NCBI GenBank assembly: GCA_038322235.1
Contig: JBBQFQ010000021.1
Coordinates: forward strand, 14,559 to 78,558
Origin: SZAS-18 sp038322235
GTDB lineage: Bacteria; Verrucomicrobiota; Verrucomicrobiia; Chthoniobacterales; SZAS-18
Reading direction: 5' to 3'
DNA length: 64,000 nt
Under the pieces are notes generated by a model. The model had not been told where the DNA came from, did no database searches, and saw only the letters and a list, made by a program, of their open reading frames with translations. The translations under genes were made by a program, and so were the position numbers. Positions 35,388 to 43,207 of the stretch are shown here, one piece after another (positions within the stretch are counted from its first letter, which is position 1; every line of letters begins with the position of its first letter).

Positions 35388-35829
35388 CCAGCCCGGAGGG
35401 CTGCCAGCGGCGCTCACAGCAGATTCGACGAACGTCCGGCCCGGGTTCGTCAGCCCGGAGGGCTGCCAGCGATTAGCCAGGGGTTGAGCGCAGCGACACC
35501 CCTGGAACCGAATCAAACCGGACCGCACCCCGAAGGGGTGCCAGCGGCGCTCACAGCAGATTCGACGAACGCCCAGCTCGGGTTCGGCCAGCCCGGCGGG
35601 CTGCCAGCGATTAGCCAGGGGTTGAGCGGAGCGACACCCCTGGAACGCGGCCAAAACGGATCGCACCCCGAAGGGTTGCCAGCGGCGCTCACCGGAGATT
35701 CGACGAACGCCCAACGGCGGTTCGGCCAGCCCTGAGGGCTGCCAGCGATTAGCCAGGGGTTGAGCGGAGCGACACCCTTGGAACGCGGCCAAAACGGACC
35801 GCACCCCGAAGGGGTGCCAGCGGCGCTCG
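35388..35829 (-). repeat. Tandem array of 138-bp REP-like units, inverted
   Basis: The same three hairpins occur in inverse orientation in three consecutive units beginning at 35403, 35540 and 35678, with a fourth partial start at 35816. The period is 137-138 bp. GCCAGCGATTAGCC recurs at 35465, 35603 and 35741. The units differ by scattered substitutions in loops and spacers, while the stems are largely kept. The array ends four bases before the stop codon of the transposase gene. Confidence 0.92.
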
Positions 35830-35832
35830 GAG

Positions 35833-36279
35833 TCATTCCAGATACCGTTCCTTGAAGGGCACATCGGCCTTCTGGAGCAGCTCGATCAGTTCTTCGCGGA
35901 ACGATTTTACGCGGTGGTGCTCCCCTTGATTCGCGATGTAACGCTGAACGCCTTCGCGCGACGTCGCACCGACGGTGAAGGCGGCGTAACCTTCCTGCCA
36001 CGTAAACTCCGTCAGGGCGGCCTTCTCGTGCATCCAGATCGACGACGCCTTTTTCAGCTCGCACATGAAATCGGCGAGGCAGTGGGTCGCTTTCAAGCCG
36101 ACGAGCAGGTGAACGTGGTCCGCCACTCCCCCAACGCCTTGGGGAAAGCCGCCGAGTCCGCGGATGGTGCCGCCCAGATATTCGTGGAGGCGGGCACCCA
36201 GCGGCGCTGCGATGAGCGGGGCCCGGTGCTTGACGCTGAAGACGAGATGATAGTGGAGGCTCAGGTAGGTCGAAGACAT
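35833..36279 (-). CDS. REP-associated tyrosine transposase (RAYT, IS200/IS605 Y1 family)
   Basis: A 148-residue single-domain Y1 transposase. YLSLHYHLVFSVKHR is the family opening. The HUH motif is ADHVHLLV with His55 and His57. The nucleophile is Tyr114 in VQRYIANQGEHH. The length is that of an intact enzyme and all catalytic residues are present. Palindromic repeat units sit within a few bases of both ends of the gene, as in RAYT/REP loci where the enzyme mobilises or maintains the repeats. No IS200-type element ends were identified beyond these units, so it may be a domesticated, immobile gene. Confidence 0.9.
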   Translation of the reverse strand: MSSTYLSLHYHLVFSVKHRAPLIAAPLGARLHEYLGGTIRGLGGFPQGVGGVADHVHLLVGLKATHCLADFMCELKKASSIWMHEKAALTEFTWQEGYAAFTVGATSREGVQRYIANQGEHHRVKSFREELIELLQKADVPFKERYLE

Positions 36280-36283
36280 GGGA

Positions 36284-36400
36284 TCGGGTGACGGCGATGG
36301 GCTGGCACCCCTCCGGGGTGCGATGCGTATTGTGGATAATCAGGGGTGTCGCTCCGCTCAACCCCTGGCTAATGGCTGTCAGCCCTCCGGGCTGGATGAG
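36284..36400 (+). repeat. REP-like three-hairpin unit, right direct copy
   Basis: Nearly identical to 35153-35269, with the same three stems and a perfect GCACCCC/GGGGTGC first hairpin. It starts five bases upstream of the transposase start codon. Confidence 0.9.
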
Positions 36401-36539
36401 GCAGCCTCCGGCGAGTGGTTGGGGGGGCCTCGCTTTCGCTTCGCAGCGGTGCCCTCTCGCGTCACGCGCCAACGTCGAGCATGTGATCGGGGTGACGGAC
36501 TTCTCCGTCGCGGAACGGAACCGCGACATTGCGCCCGGT

Positions 36540-37193
36540 CTACCCTCCGTCGCGGTGCTGGACTGCTCCGTCGCGGTTCGGAAGCGTGCCGTCGCACTGA
36601 CTTTGGTCTCCGTCGCGGTTCTGGACCTCGCCGTCGCGGTTCGGAAGCACGCCGTTGCACTGACTTTGGTCTCCGGCGCGGTCGCGAACCTCGCCGTCGT
36701 GCTTCGGAAGCACGCCGTTGCACTGACTTTGGTCTCCGGCGCGTTTGCGAACCTCGCCGTCGCGGTTCGGAAGCGCGCCGTTGCGCTGACTTTGGTCTCC
36801 GGCGCGGTCGCGAACCTCGCCGTCGTGCTTCGGAAGCGCGCCGTTGCACTGATTTTGGTATCCGTCGCGGTTCTGGACCTCGCCGTCGCGGTTCGGAAGC
36901 GCGCCGTTGCGCTGAATTTGGTCTCCTTCGCGGTCGCGGATCGCTCCGTCGCAGTGGGGAAGCGTGCCGCCGCACTGACTTTGCTCTCCACCCCACTGAC
37001 CGCGCTCTCCCGCGAGTCGGCTGACCTCTCGGCTGCAGCCGGGAAGCGCGCCGTTGCACCGACTTTCGTCTCCGTCGCGCTGCCGCTCCACTCCTGCGCG
37101 GCGGCGGACCTCTCCCGCGCGCCGCGGATTCACGGCGTTGCGGTGGCTCAGCGCGTCATCCGCCCGCCCGAGTGCTTTGACGGGCTGGCGCAC
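36540..37193 (-). CDS. Possible heptad-repeat protein encoded by the 63-bp repeat
   Basis: The minus-strand frame from a GTG at 37193 gives 217 residues, hydrophilic and rich in Asp, Asn, Gly, Arg and Gln, with a seven-residue rhythm of the form NRDGEVQ / NRDGDQS / QRNGALP. The non-repeat N-terminus (VRQPVKALGRADDALSHRNAV) looks protein-like. Competing frames exist: + 36288-37238 (hydrophobic Val/Ala/Leu repeats), and two other minus frames that run into the REP unit. GC at third positions does not separate them. I list this frame only as the most plausible of several. Confidence 0.25.
   Translation of the reverse strand: MRQPVKALGRADDALSHRNAVNPRRAGEVRRRAGVERQRDGDESRCNGALPGCSREVSRLAGERGQWGGEQSQCGGTLPHCDGAIRDREGDQIQRNGALPNRDGEVQNRDGYQNQCNGALPKHDGEVRDRAGDQSQRNGALPNRDGEVRKRAGDQSQCNGVLPKHDGEVRDRAGDQSQCNGVLPNRDGEVQNRDGDQSQCDGTLPNRDGAVQHRDGG
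36578..37080. repeat. Nested 21/63-bp tandem repeat
   Basis: The word GACTTTGGTCTCC, or a close variant, recurs at 36599, 36662, 36725, 36788, 36851, 36914 and 36977, exactly every 63 bp, then once more at 37061 after 84 bp. Each 63-bp unit is itself three related 21-bp blocks, each typically ending in CGTCGCG or CGTTGCG. Because 21 and 63 are multiples of three and no unit contains a stop, one + frame and three - frames stay open across the array. The spacing jump at the right end equals one extra 21-bp block. Confidence 0.92.
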
Positions 37194-37271
37194 CGCTTCG
37201 CCGTGCGACGGCTGAGTGTCGTCGGCGAGCCCGACTGATCACGCGTGATCGACCACTCAAATCACCGCACG

Positions 37272-37304
37272 AAAAAGGCGGGCGCCTCTTGCGAGACGCC
37301 CGCC
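37272..37304 (-). terminator. Intrinsic terminator
   Basis: On the minus strand GGCGGGCG (from 37304) pairs with CGCCCGCC (ending 37277), followed by five Ts (37276-37272). It lies 46 bp beyond the stop of the 37351-37824 gene. Confidence 0.85.
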
Positions 37305-37350
37305 TGGATTCCGTCGCTTCCCGGTCTTGGCCCGGGCGCGGTGGTCGCGC

Positions 37351-37824
37351 CTACGACGCCGGCTTCGGGGGCGTCTCGCGACCTGCGACGGGCGCCGGGC
37401 CGGGCGTGGGCGCTGGATCCGAACGCCGACGGAAGCGCCGGGCGGCGCGGTCGAGCTGTTCTTTCAGCGCCGGATTCGCCTGACGCTGGTGGAAGCGGAG
37501 GGCGCTGTAGGCGGCTCCGACCTTGCCCAGGAGCTGCGAGGTGACGGTGACGGAGGCGCCGGAAATCTGGCCCATCACGACCTCCATGGCAGCGCGCGTC
37601 TCGAGCAGGCACGCTTGCACGGCCTCCTGCTCGGTGATCGCCTCGCTGCTCGCGGCAGGGGGAACCGCCTCCGCGTTGAGGGCCGCGAGCTCTTTGATGC
37701 GGATGTTGAAGTCCGAGTCACGGGCCGTCAGGCTCCGGTAGCGTCGGCGCTGGGACGACGGAATCACCGGGAATCCGTCGGCAAGCGCACTCACCTCGGC
37801 GATGAGCCGGGCGATCGCCCGCAC
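37351..37824 (-). CDS. Hypothetical helical protein with uncertain start
   Basis: At least 157 residues, mainly alpha-helical and charged in the middle (SQRRRYRSLTARDSDFNIRIKELAAL, LLETRAAMEVVMGQISGASVTV), with an Arg-rich stretch and a Pro-rich tail. The first usable start is a GTG at 37824. The frame stays open for another 60 codons, to a TAG at 38007-38005, and that stretch (KKQLPFDNSTIQPSAATAA..., ...NPATNESGVTLER) looks like genuine protein yet contains no ATG, GTG or TTG. Either translation begins at 37824 or the true start is non-canonical or mutated. An intrinsic terminator follows. Function unknown. Confidence 0.55.
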   Translation of the reverse strand: MRAIARLIAEVSALADGFPVIPSSQRRRYRSLTARDSDFNIRIKELAALNAEAVPPAASSEAITEQEAVQACLLETRAAMEVVMGQISGASVTVTSQLLGKVGAAYSALRFHQRQANPALKEQLDRAARRFRRRSDPAPTPGPAPVAGRETPPKPAS

Positions 37825-38075
37825 GCGCTCGAGCGTGACACCGCTCTCGTTCGTCGCCGGATTGCGAGCGGAGACGGGGTTGGGGTGGGGGTTGACCGAG
37901 GCGTTGAGGGCAACGTTCGGGGTGACAGTTCCGTCGTGACCGACGGAAGCGGCTGTTGCCGCACTGGGTTGGATGGTCGAGTTATCGAATGGGAGTTGTT
38001 TTTTCTAGTTGGTTTTTTACTACCTGATCCCAGTCCTCCAAGGGAAGGACCGAGGGTGAATGCCACCGGGGGTGA

Positions 38076-38108
38076 CGCGTTCAGAAATATCGTGTTCTGA
38101 AGAACGCG
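38076..38108. promoter_or_regulatory. Dyad symmetry upstream of the ABC exporter operon
   Basis: CGCGTTCAGAA (38076-38086) faces TTCTG..GAACGCG (38095-38108), giving 12 paired bases with a 2-nt offset around an 8-nt centre. It lies about 125 bp before the ATPase start and has no T-tract, so an operator is more likely than a terminator. Otherwise the 37825-38231 gap shows only the open frame described for the neighbouring gene. Confidence 0.4.
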
Positions 38109-38231
38109 ACAAGAGAAAAATGACGGGAGATCGGAAAGAGAATTCGGCCCGCGCCTCCCGAGCGCCGATCTTCCGCAAGATCGATGGGGGCTCTCCTTGC
38201 ACCGCTGCCGGGGGCGGGGAGAGTCAGGTCG

Positions 38232-38993
38232 ATGCAAACGGGTGCCATCGACGCTTCGCCTCCCGCGCGAGCGGACGGGGCGGGCGCGGGTGAGCCTCTG
38301 TTCCGGGCCCGCGATTTGACCAAGGTCTATGCCAGCGGCGCGGGCGAGGTGCGGGCGCTCGACGGGATCGACCTGGACCTCTTCGGGGGCGAGTTTGTCG
38401 TCCTGCTCGGCGCGTCCGGGAGCGGAAAGTCCACCCTCCTCAACATCCTCGGCGGACTGGACATCCCAAACTCCGGAACGCTGCAATACCGGGACCTCGA
38501 TCTGACCGGGGCGGACGAAGCCGAACTCACCGCCTACCGGCGCGATTCTGTCGGCTTCGTCTTCCAGTTCTACAACCTCATTCCGAGCCTCACCAGCCGG
38601 GAGAACGTCGAACTCATCACCGACATTTCGCGGGATCCCATGACCCCGGAGGCCGCGCTCGAACTCGTCGATCTGAGCGACCGACTCGACCATTTTCCGT
38701 CGCAGCTCTCCGGCGGCGAGCAGCAGCGGGTGGCGATCGCGCGGGCCATCGCCAAGCGTCCGGAGGTGCTGCTTTGCGATGAGCCCACGGGCGCCCTCGA
38801 CGTGCGCACGGGCATCCACGTGCTCGAGGCGATCGAGCGGGTGAACCGGGAGTTGGGCACCCTGACGGTCGTGATCACCCATAACGCGATCATCGCCGAC
38901 ATGGCGGATCGGGTGATCCAGCTTTCGGACGGCCACATCATCGACACCCAGCGCAATCCCACCCGCCGCGCTGCAAGCACCCTCGCGTGGTGA
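38232..38993 (+). CDS. ABC transporter ATPase (MacB/LolD-like)
   Basis: A 253-residue ATPase. Walker A is GASGSGKST, the Q-loop region is VGFVFQFYNLIPSLT, the signature is LSGGEQQRVAIARA, Walker B is VLLCDEPTGALD, and the switch His is in VVITHN. The FQ-FYNLIPSLT and GALD variants are typical of the MacB/LolD/FtsE-like group that pairs with FtsX-type permeases. I place the start at the ATG at 38232, preceded by GGGGAG. An in-frame ATG at 38184 is possible. It overlaps the permease gene by 7 bp, starting a three-gene operon. Confidence 0.9.
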   Translation: MQTGAIDASPPARADGAGAGEPLFRARDLTKVYASGAGEVRALDGIDLDLFGGEFVVLLGASGSGKSTLLNILGGLDIPNSGTLQYRDLDLTGADEAELTAYRRDSVGFVFQFYNLIPSLTSRENVELITDISRDPMTPEAALELVDLSDRLDHFPSQLSGGEQQRVAIARAIAKRPEVLLCDEPTGALDVRTGIHVLEAIERVNRELGTLTVVITHNAIIADMADRVIQLSDGHIIDTQRNPTRRAASTLAW

Positions 38994-41359
38994 GAATCCG
39001 ACCGCTCGATCGGAAGCTGCTTCGCGACCTCGCGCGCATGCGCGGGCAGATGATCGCCACGGCGGTGGTGATGGCCTGCGGGCTGGCGATGATGATCATG
39101 GCGCGCAGTCTGATCCTCTCGCTCGAAAAGACGCAGGAGGAGTATTACGCCCGGCATCGGTTCGCCGATGTCTTTGCCGATCTGAAGCGCGCTCCGAACG
39201 CCCTGCGAGCCCGGCTCGCAAAGATCCCGGGAGTGGCCGCGGTCGAGACGCGGGTGGTGGGCAATGTGACGCTGGAGCTCCCCGGCCAGCGCGAGCCGGC
39301 CGATGGATTGATTCATTCTCTGCCCGAGGGCCGCGCGCTGCAATTGCACCAGCTGTACCTGCGGCGGGGGCGTCTCCCGGAGGCCGGCAGCCGGGGCGAA
39401 GTGGTGGTGGGGGAGGCGTTCGCGCAGGCCCATGGGTTTCAGCCGGGCCACACGATCGATGGCGTGATCCACGGCGCCCGCCAGCGGCTGAAGATCGTGG
39501 GGATCGCCCTTTCACCGGAGTTCGTGTTCGAGGCGCGACCGGGCGATACGCTGCCGGACAACAAGCGCTTCGGCGTGTTTTGGATGAACGAGCGCGAACT
39601 CGCGGTGGCGTTCGAACTGGACGGCGCCTTCAATAACGTGCTGATCGATCTGGCCCCGGGCGGCGTGCCCCGCTCCGTCATGGCCGAGGTCGATCGCCTG
39701 CTTTTGCCCTACGGTGGACTGGTCGCGTACGGCCGGCGCGATCATCCCTCGGCTTCGCGCCTCGAGGACGAGATCCGGATTCTCGGCTCCATTTCGGTCG
39801 CCTTTCCGGCCGTCTTTCTCACCATCGCGGCCTTCATGAGCAGCGCCGTGCTCAGCCGGCTCATCCGGCTGCAACGCGAACAGATCGCGCAGCTCAAGGC
39901 GTTCGGTTATTCCTCGCGGGCCGTGGGCGTGCACTACCTGAAGTTCGCGGTCGTCATCGTGGCTGGTGCCACCCTGCTCGGCGGCACGGCGGGGACCCTT
40001 CTCGGCACGGCGGTGGTGCAGGTGTACCACAGGTTCTTCAAGTTCCCGGAGCTCTTCTTTCATCCGCACTGGGCGATGATCGGAGTCGCCTTCGTCGTGA
40101 GCGCCCTCGCGGCGTTCGCCGGGGTGATCGGCGCCGTGCGGGAGGCGGTACGTCTGCCCCCCGCCGAGGCGATGCGGCCAGAGCCGCCCGCCCGATACCG
40201 CGTTTCCCTCCTGGAGCGCCTTGGCCTCTCGCATCTGGTCAGCACGAGCTTTCGAATGGCGTTGCGGAACATCGAGCGACGGCCGTGGCAGTCGGCCTTT
40301 ACCGCCTTCGGTCTGGCGCTGGCGACCGGAATTCCCATCGTGCCGGGCGCCATGCGGGATGGCATCGGCCACTTGCTTTCCGCGCAATGGGACCGCGCAG
40401 AGCGGCAGGACGTGACGATCGCCTTGCGCGAGCCGGGATCCGCCACCGCGCTGGCGGAAATGCGATCGCTCCCCGGGGTGCAGCTCGCCGAACCCTTCCG
40501 CAGCGTGCCGGTCCGCCTGCGCTTCGAGCATCGCTCCCGCCGGCTCGTCGTGACGGGATTGCCGGCGGATGCGTACCTCAAGCAATTGCTCGATGCCAGC
40601 GAACGCGCGGTCGCGCTGCCCCCCGAGGGTCTGCTCATTTCCGCGAAGCTCGCGGAGGTGCTGGGAGCGAAGCCAGGGGACAAGCTGCTCGTGGAGGTCC
40701 AGGAGGGTCGCCGGCCGCAACTCGAAGTGACGCTGCAGGCCACCCTCACCGACTACTCCGGGCTCCTCGCCTACATGGAAGTGGGAGCGCTGCGCCGACT
40801 GATGCGGGAAGGTGAGACGGTGAGCGGGGCCTTTCTCACGGTGGATCACGCGCACTGGGACCAGTTCCTCGCCGCGGTCCGAATCGCGCCGCGGATCGCC
40901 GCGTTGTCGATCAAGAACAGCGTCCGGAAGAGTTTCCAGACAACCACCGCGGACATGATCGGGATGATTACCAACATCTACTTCGGCTTCGCCTTCATCG
41001 TGTCCTTCGGCGTAGTGTACAACAGTGCGCGCATCGCGCTGAGCGAGCGCAACCGGGAGCTGGCCACCCTGCGCGTGGTGGGGTTCACCCAACGCGAGGT
41101 GGCGGGGGTGCTGCTGAGCGAGCTCGCGGTTCTCACGGTCATCGCCCTGCCGTTCGGCCTCGTGATCGGTTCCCAGATGGCCGCGGGCATCATCCACACC
41201 GCCAGCACGGAAGCGGTCCGCCTCCCGCTCGTCCTCACGCCGGCCACGTTCGCCATGGCGGTCGTGGTCGTGCTAGTATCCTCCACTTTCTCCTTCGCGC
41301 TCGTGAGCCGTCGCATCCAGCACCTCGACCTCGTGGGCGTCCTGAAAGCACTCGACTGA
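38987..41359 (+). CDS. FtsX-like ABC permease
   Basis: A 790-residue permease beginning at a GTG inside the end of the ATPase gene. It has an N-terminal membrane helix (MIATAVVMACGLAMMIMA), then a periplasmic region (about residues 45-265), then three helices of the first FtsX core (IRILGSISVAFPAVFLTIAAFMSSAVL to about residue 390). A second periplasmic domain follows (about 425-645), then a second FtsX core at the C-terminus (ITNIYFGFAFIVSFGVVYNSARIALSERNRELATLRVVGFT...). The duplicated FtsX core is the architecture of lipoprotein or peptide exporters and DevC-type permeases. Its stop overlaps the adaptor start. Confidence 0.88.
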   Translation: MVRIRPLDRKLLRDLARMRGQMIATAVVMACGLAMMIMARSLILSLEKTQEEYYARHRFADVFADLKRAPNALRARLAKIPGVAAVETRVVGNVTLELPGQREPADGLIHSLPEGRALQLHQLYLRRGRLPEAGSRGEVVVGEAFAQAHGFQPGHTIDGVIHGARQRLKIVGIALSPEFVFEARPGDTLPDNKRFGVFWMNERELAVAFELDGAFNNVLIDLAPGGVPRSVMAEVDRLLLPYGGLVAYGRRDHPSASRLEDEIRILGSISVAFPAVFLTIAAFMSSAVLSRLIRLQREQIAQLKAFGYSSRAVGVHYLKFAVVIVAGATLLGGTAGTLLGTAVVQVYHRFFKFPELFFHPHWAMIGVAFVVSALAAFAGVIGAVREAVRLPPAEAMRPEPPARYRVSLLERLGLSHLVSTSFRMALRNIERRPWQSAFTAFGLALATGIPIVPGAMRDGIGHLLSAQWDRAERQDVTIALREPGSATALAEMRSLPGVQLAEPFRSVPVRLRFEHRSRRLVVTGLPADAYLKQLLDASERAVALPPEGLLISAKLAEVLGAKPGDKLLVEVQEGRRPQLEVTLQATLTDYSGLLAYMEVGALRRLMREGETVSGAFLTVDHAHWDQFLAAVRIAPRIAALSIKNSVRKSFQTTTADMIGMITNIYFGFAFIVSFGVVYNSARIALSERNRELATLRVVGFTQREVAGVLLSELAVLTVIALPFGLVIGSQMAAGIIHTASTEAVRLPLVLTPATFAMAVVVVLVSSTFSFALVSRRIQHLDLVGVLKALD

Positions 41360-42624
41360 TGAAAGCAGATTCCCGCTCCGAACGAGTCGCGCCGCCGACC
41401 GGACCGGCCTCGCGGCGTCCCGCCCGCTCCCGCCGGAATCCGTACCTGCGCTATCTCGTCGGGGGCGCGGTGCTGCTCGCGTTGTATCTCGCCTTGCGGC
41501 CCCGGGCCTTGGAGGTCGAAATCGCGGAGGCAAAGCTCGGCCCGCTGACGGTGTCGGTCTTCGAGGAAGGCAAGACCCGCATTCGCCAGCGCTACGTCGT
41601 TTCGCCGCCGGTGGCGGGTTACCTCCAGCGCATCGAGCACCGGGCGGGCGCCCGCATCGAGGTCGGGAAAACCGTTCTCGCCACGCTGACGCCCGAGCCG
41701 TCCAGCTTCCTCAATCCGCGTTCCCACGCGGAGGCGGAGGCGCGCGTCCAGATGGCGGAGGCCACCCGGCAGCAGCGCGCGGCCCAGCTCGAGCGCGCCG
41801 AGGCCGCCCGCGGGCTGGCGGATCGCGATCTGGGGCGGGCCCGCGAACTGAAGAAGTCTGGAGCGATTTCCGTCAAGGATCTGGATGCCTCCGAGAATCA
41901 AGCGGCCATCCTCGAGCGCGAGCAGAGCATGATGGTGTTTGGCGTCCGCACCGCCGAGTTTGAACTTGCCCAGGCCCAGGCGGCCTTGATGCAGACGCAA
42001 AACCCGACCTCGGCGGACGGCAGCGTCCCGCCGCTGCAGATCGTGGCGCCGGTGGACGGCGTGATTCTAAAGGTCTTCGAGGAAAGTGCCCGCGTGGTCA
42101 CGCCCGGAACGCCGCTGCTCGAGGTCGGCGATCCCACGGATCTCGAGGCGGAGATCGATCTGCTGTCCTCTGACGCCGCCGCCGTCCGGCCGGGCGCGGA
42201 CGTGTCGATCGAACAATGGGGCGGCGATCGCCCGCTCCGGGGCCGCGTGACGACGGTCGAGCCGGGTGGATTCACCAAAGTTTCGTCGCTGGGAGTGGAG
42301 GAGCAGCGCGTCAAGGTCCGGGTCGATTTCGTGGAGCAGCCGCCTGCGGGATATCGCATCGGCGACCGGTTTCGGGTCGAGGCCCGCATCGTTACCTGGC
42401 ACGGTCCAGAGGTCCTGCAGATCCCGGCCGGGGCGTTGTTTCGCAGGGGGAACGATTGGATGACGTTTACCGTGGTCAGCGGCACGGCGCGCCGGCGACG
42501 CGTCGAGGTGGGCCATCTCAACGGCGTGGCCGCGGAGGTGACGGGCGGGCTCGAGCGGGGGCAGTCCGTGGTGGTGCATCCGCCCGATGCGCTGGAGGAA
42601 GGCGCGAGAGTCCGCGCGAGGTAG
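41359..42624 (+). CDS. HlyD-type periplasmic adaptor (membrane fusion protein)
   Basis: A 421-residue protein with an N-terminal membrane anchor (YLRYLVGGAVLLALYLALRPRALEV). A lipoyl-like half follows (SVFEEGKTRIRQRYVVSPPVAGYLQRIEHRAGARIEVGKTV). A helical hairpin (about residues 115-205: AEAEARVQMAEATRQQRAAQLERAEAARGLADRDLGRARELKKSGAISVKDL) precedes the second lipoyl half (LQIVAPVDGVILKVFEESARVV) and the beta-barrel and membrane-proximal domains. It starts on the last base of the permease gene (TGATG), which implies translational coupling. With the ATPase and permease it should form a tripartite exporter. The outer-membrane channel is not encoded here. Confidence 0.9.
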   Translation: MKADSRSERVAPPTGPASRRPARSRRNPYLRYLVGGAVLLALYLALRPRALEVEIAEAKLGPLTVSVFEEGKTRIRQRYVVSPPVAGYLQRIEHRAGARIEVGKTVLATLTPEPSSFLNPRSHAEAEARVQMAEATRQQRAAQLERAEAARGLADRDLGRARELKKSGAISVKDLDASENQAAILEREQSMMVFGVRTAEFELAQAQAALMQTQNPTSADGSVPPLQIVAPVDGVILKVFEESARVVTPGTPLLEVGDPTDLEAEIDLLSSDAAAVRPGADVSIEQWGGDRPLRGRVTTVEPGGFTKVSSLGVEEQRVKVRVDFVEQPPAGYRIGDRFRVEARIVTWHGPEVLQIPAGALFRRGNDWMTFTVVSGTARRRRVEVGHLNGVAAEVTGGLERGQSVVVHPPDALEEGARVRAR

Positions 42625-42857
42625 TACCTGAACGTCATTGGCGCCGGCCGCAGCGCACGATAACTGATCCGAATGCGACCAAGAAATCGTGCGGCGACTA
42701 CGACCTCGAACTGTGAGCCACGCGTAGCCGTCGTATGCGGAATGACCCCAATCAGCGCGCGGTCTGCATCAGCGTATGGAAGGCTGATGACGAGCGCGGG
42801 GCGAACCTTCGCCGTGACACCGAAATCTACCTGCCAAACCTCACCCCGCTCAGGCAC
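42625..42857 (-). pseudogene. Broken MazF/PemK-family toxin
   Basis: From a GTG at 42857 the frame reads VPERGEVWQVDFGVTAKVRPALVISL...RALIGVIPHTTATRGSQFEV, the N-terminal two thirds of a MazF/PemK ribonuclease. After ...VVAARFL (near 42681) the frame loses similarity. A neighbouring frame resumes with GANDVQVL, resembling the next family block, which indicates a frameshift. The sequence then runs directly into the end of the adaptor gene at 42624 without the C-terminal catalytic part. The gene overlaps the antitoxin by 8 bp as in intact modules. The toxin is very probably inactive. Confidence 0.7.
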
Positions 42858-43035
42858 GCCGCGCTTCCTCCTCGTCCAACGCGTGAAAGGCAGCTGCAGC
42901 AAGGGCGGTAAAATCGTCGTCGGTCAGGTCGTCGGACATGGGCGTGTGCTCGACGATATGGCGACGGAGCTCGACCCGCTCAGAAAGAGAGAGATGCTCT
43001 ACTTCGTCGATGATGTGGGCAACGGCTGACGTCAT
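42850..43035 (-). CDS. Antitoxin of a MazF/PemK-type module
   Basis: A 61-residue acidic protein: MTSAVAHIIDEVEHLSLSERVELRRHIVEH, then MSDDLTDDDFTALAAAAFHALDEEEARRA. The N-terminal helical part followed by a Asp/Glu-rich, probably disordered toxin-wrapping tail is typical of small type II antitoxins that precede PemK-like toxins. Its stop overlaps the start of the broken toxin. It appears intact and may now be an orphan, either retained against another toxin or simply decaying. Confidence 0.65.
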   Translation of the reverse strand: MTSAVAHIIDEVEHLSLSERVELRRHIVEHTPMSDDLTDDDFTALAAAAFHALDEEEARRA

Positions 43036-43207
43036 TCGGGATCGTTATCGATAAGGAGGCGTGCGACAAGCACCTTCACCCCCTCAAGCTGCGAAATCGA
43101 TTCCCGCGAAGCGGGCAGGCCGCCAAAGCCGACGGCTCAACCGTCGCGCAGCGAAGATCGAGCCCGCGCGCTCGCCGATCCGGACTTTCCCCGCCGCGCG
43201 GCTGCGC

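Noticed and set aside
35388..35829. CRISPR-like periodicity
   Set aside because: The period is 138 bp and the whole unit is repeated, with hairpins. There are no short identical repeats with unique spacers and no cas genes nearby.
35513..36991. 492-codon minus-strand frame spanning repeats, and the 198-codon + frame at 35139-35735
   Set aside because: They translate the REP-like units and the 63-bp repeat, and run through the transposase gene. The sequence is repeat-driven, not a plausible protein.
36578..37080. CRISPR array
   Set aside because: The 63-bp units are tandem with no unique spacers and have 21-bp substructure.
41898..42902. Full 334-codon minus-strand frame containing the toxin
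   Set aside because: Only the first part resembles MazF/PemK. Past about 42624 it is antisense to the HlyD-type adaptor gene.
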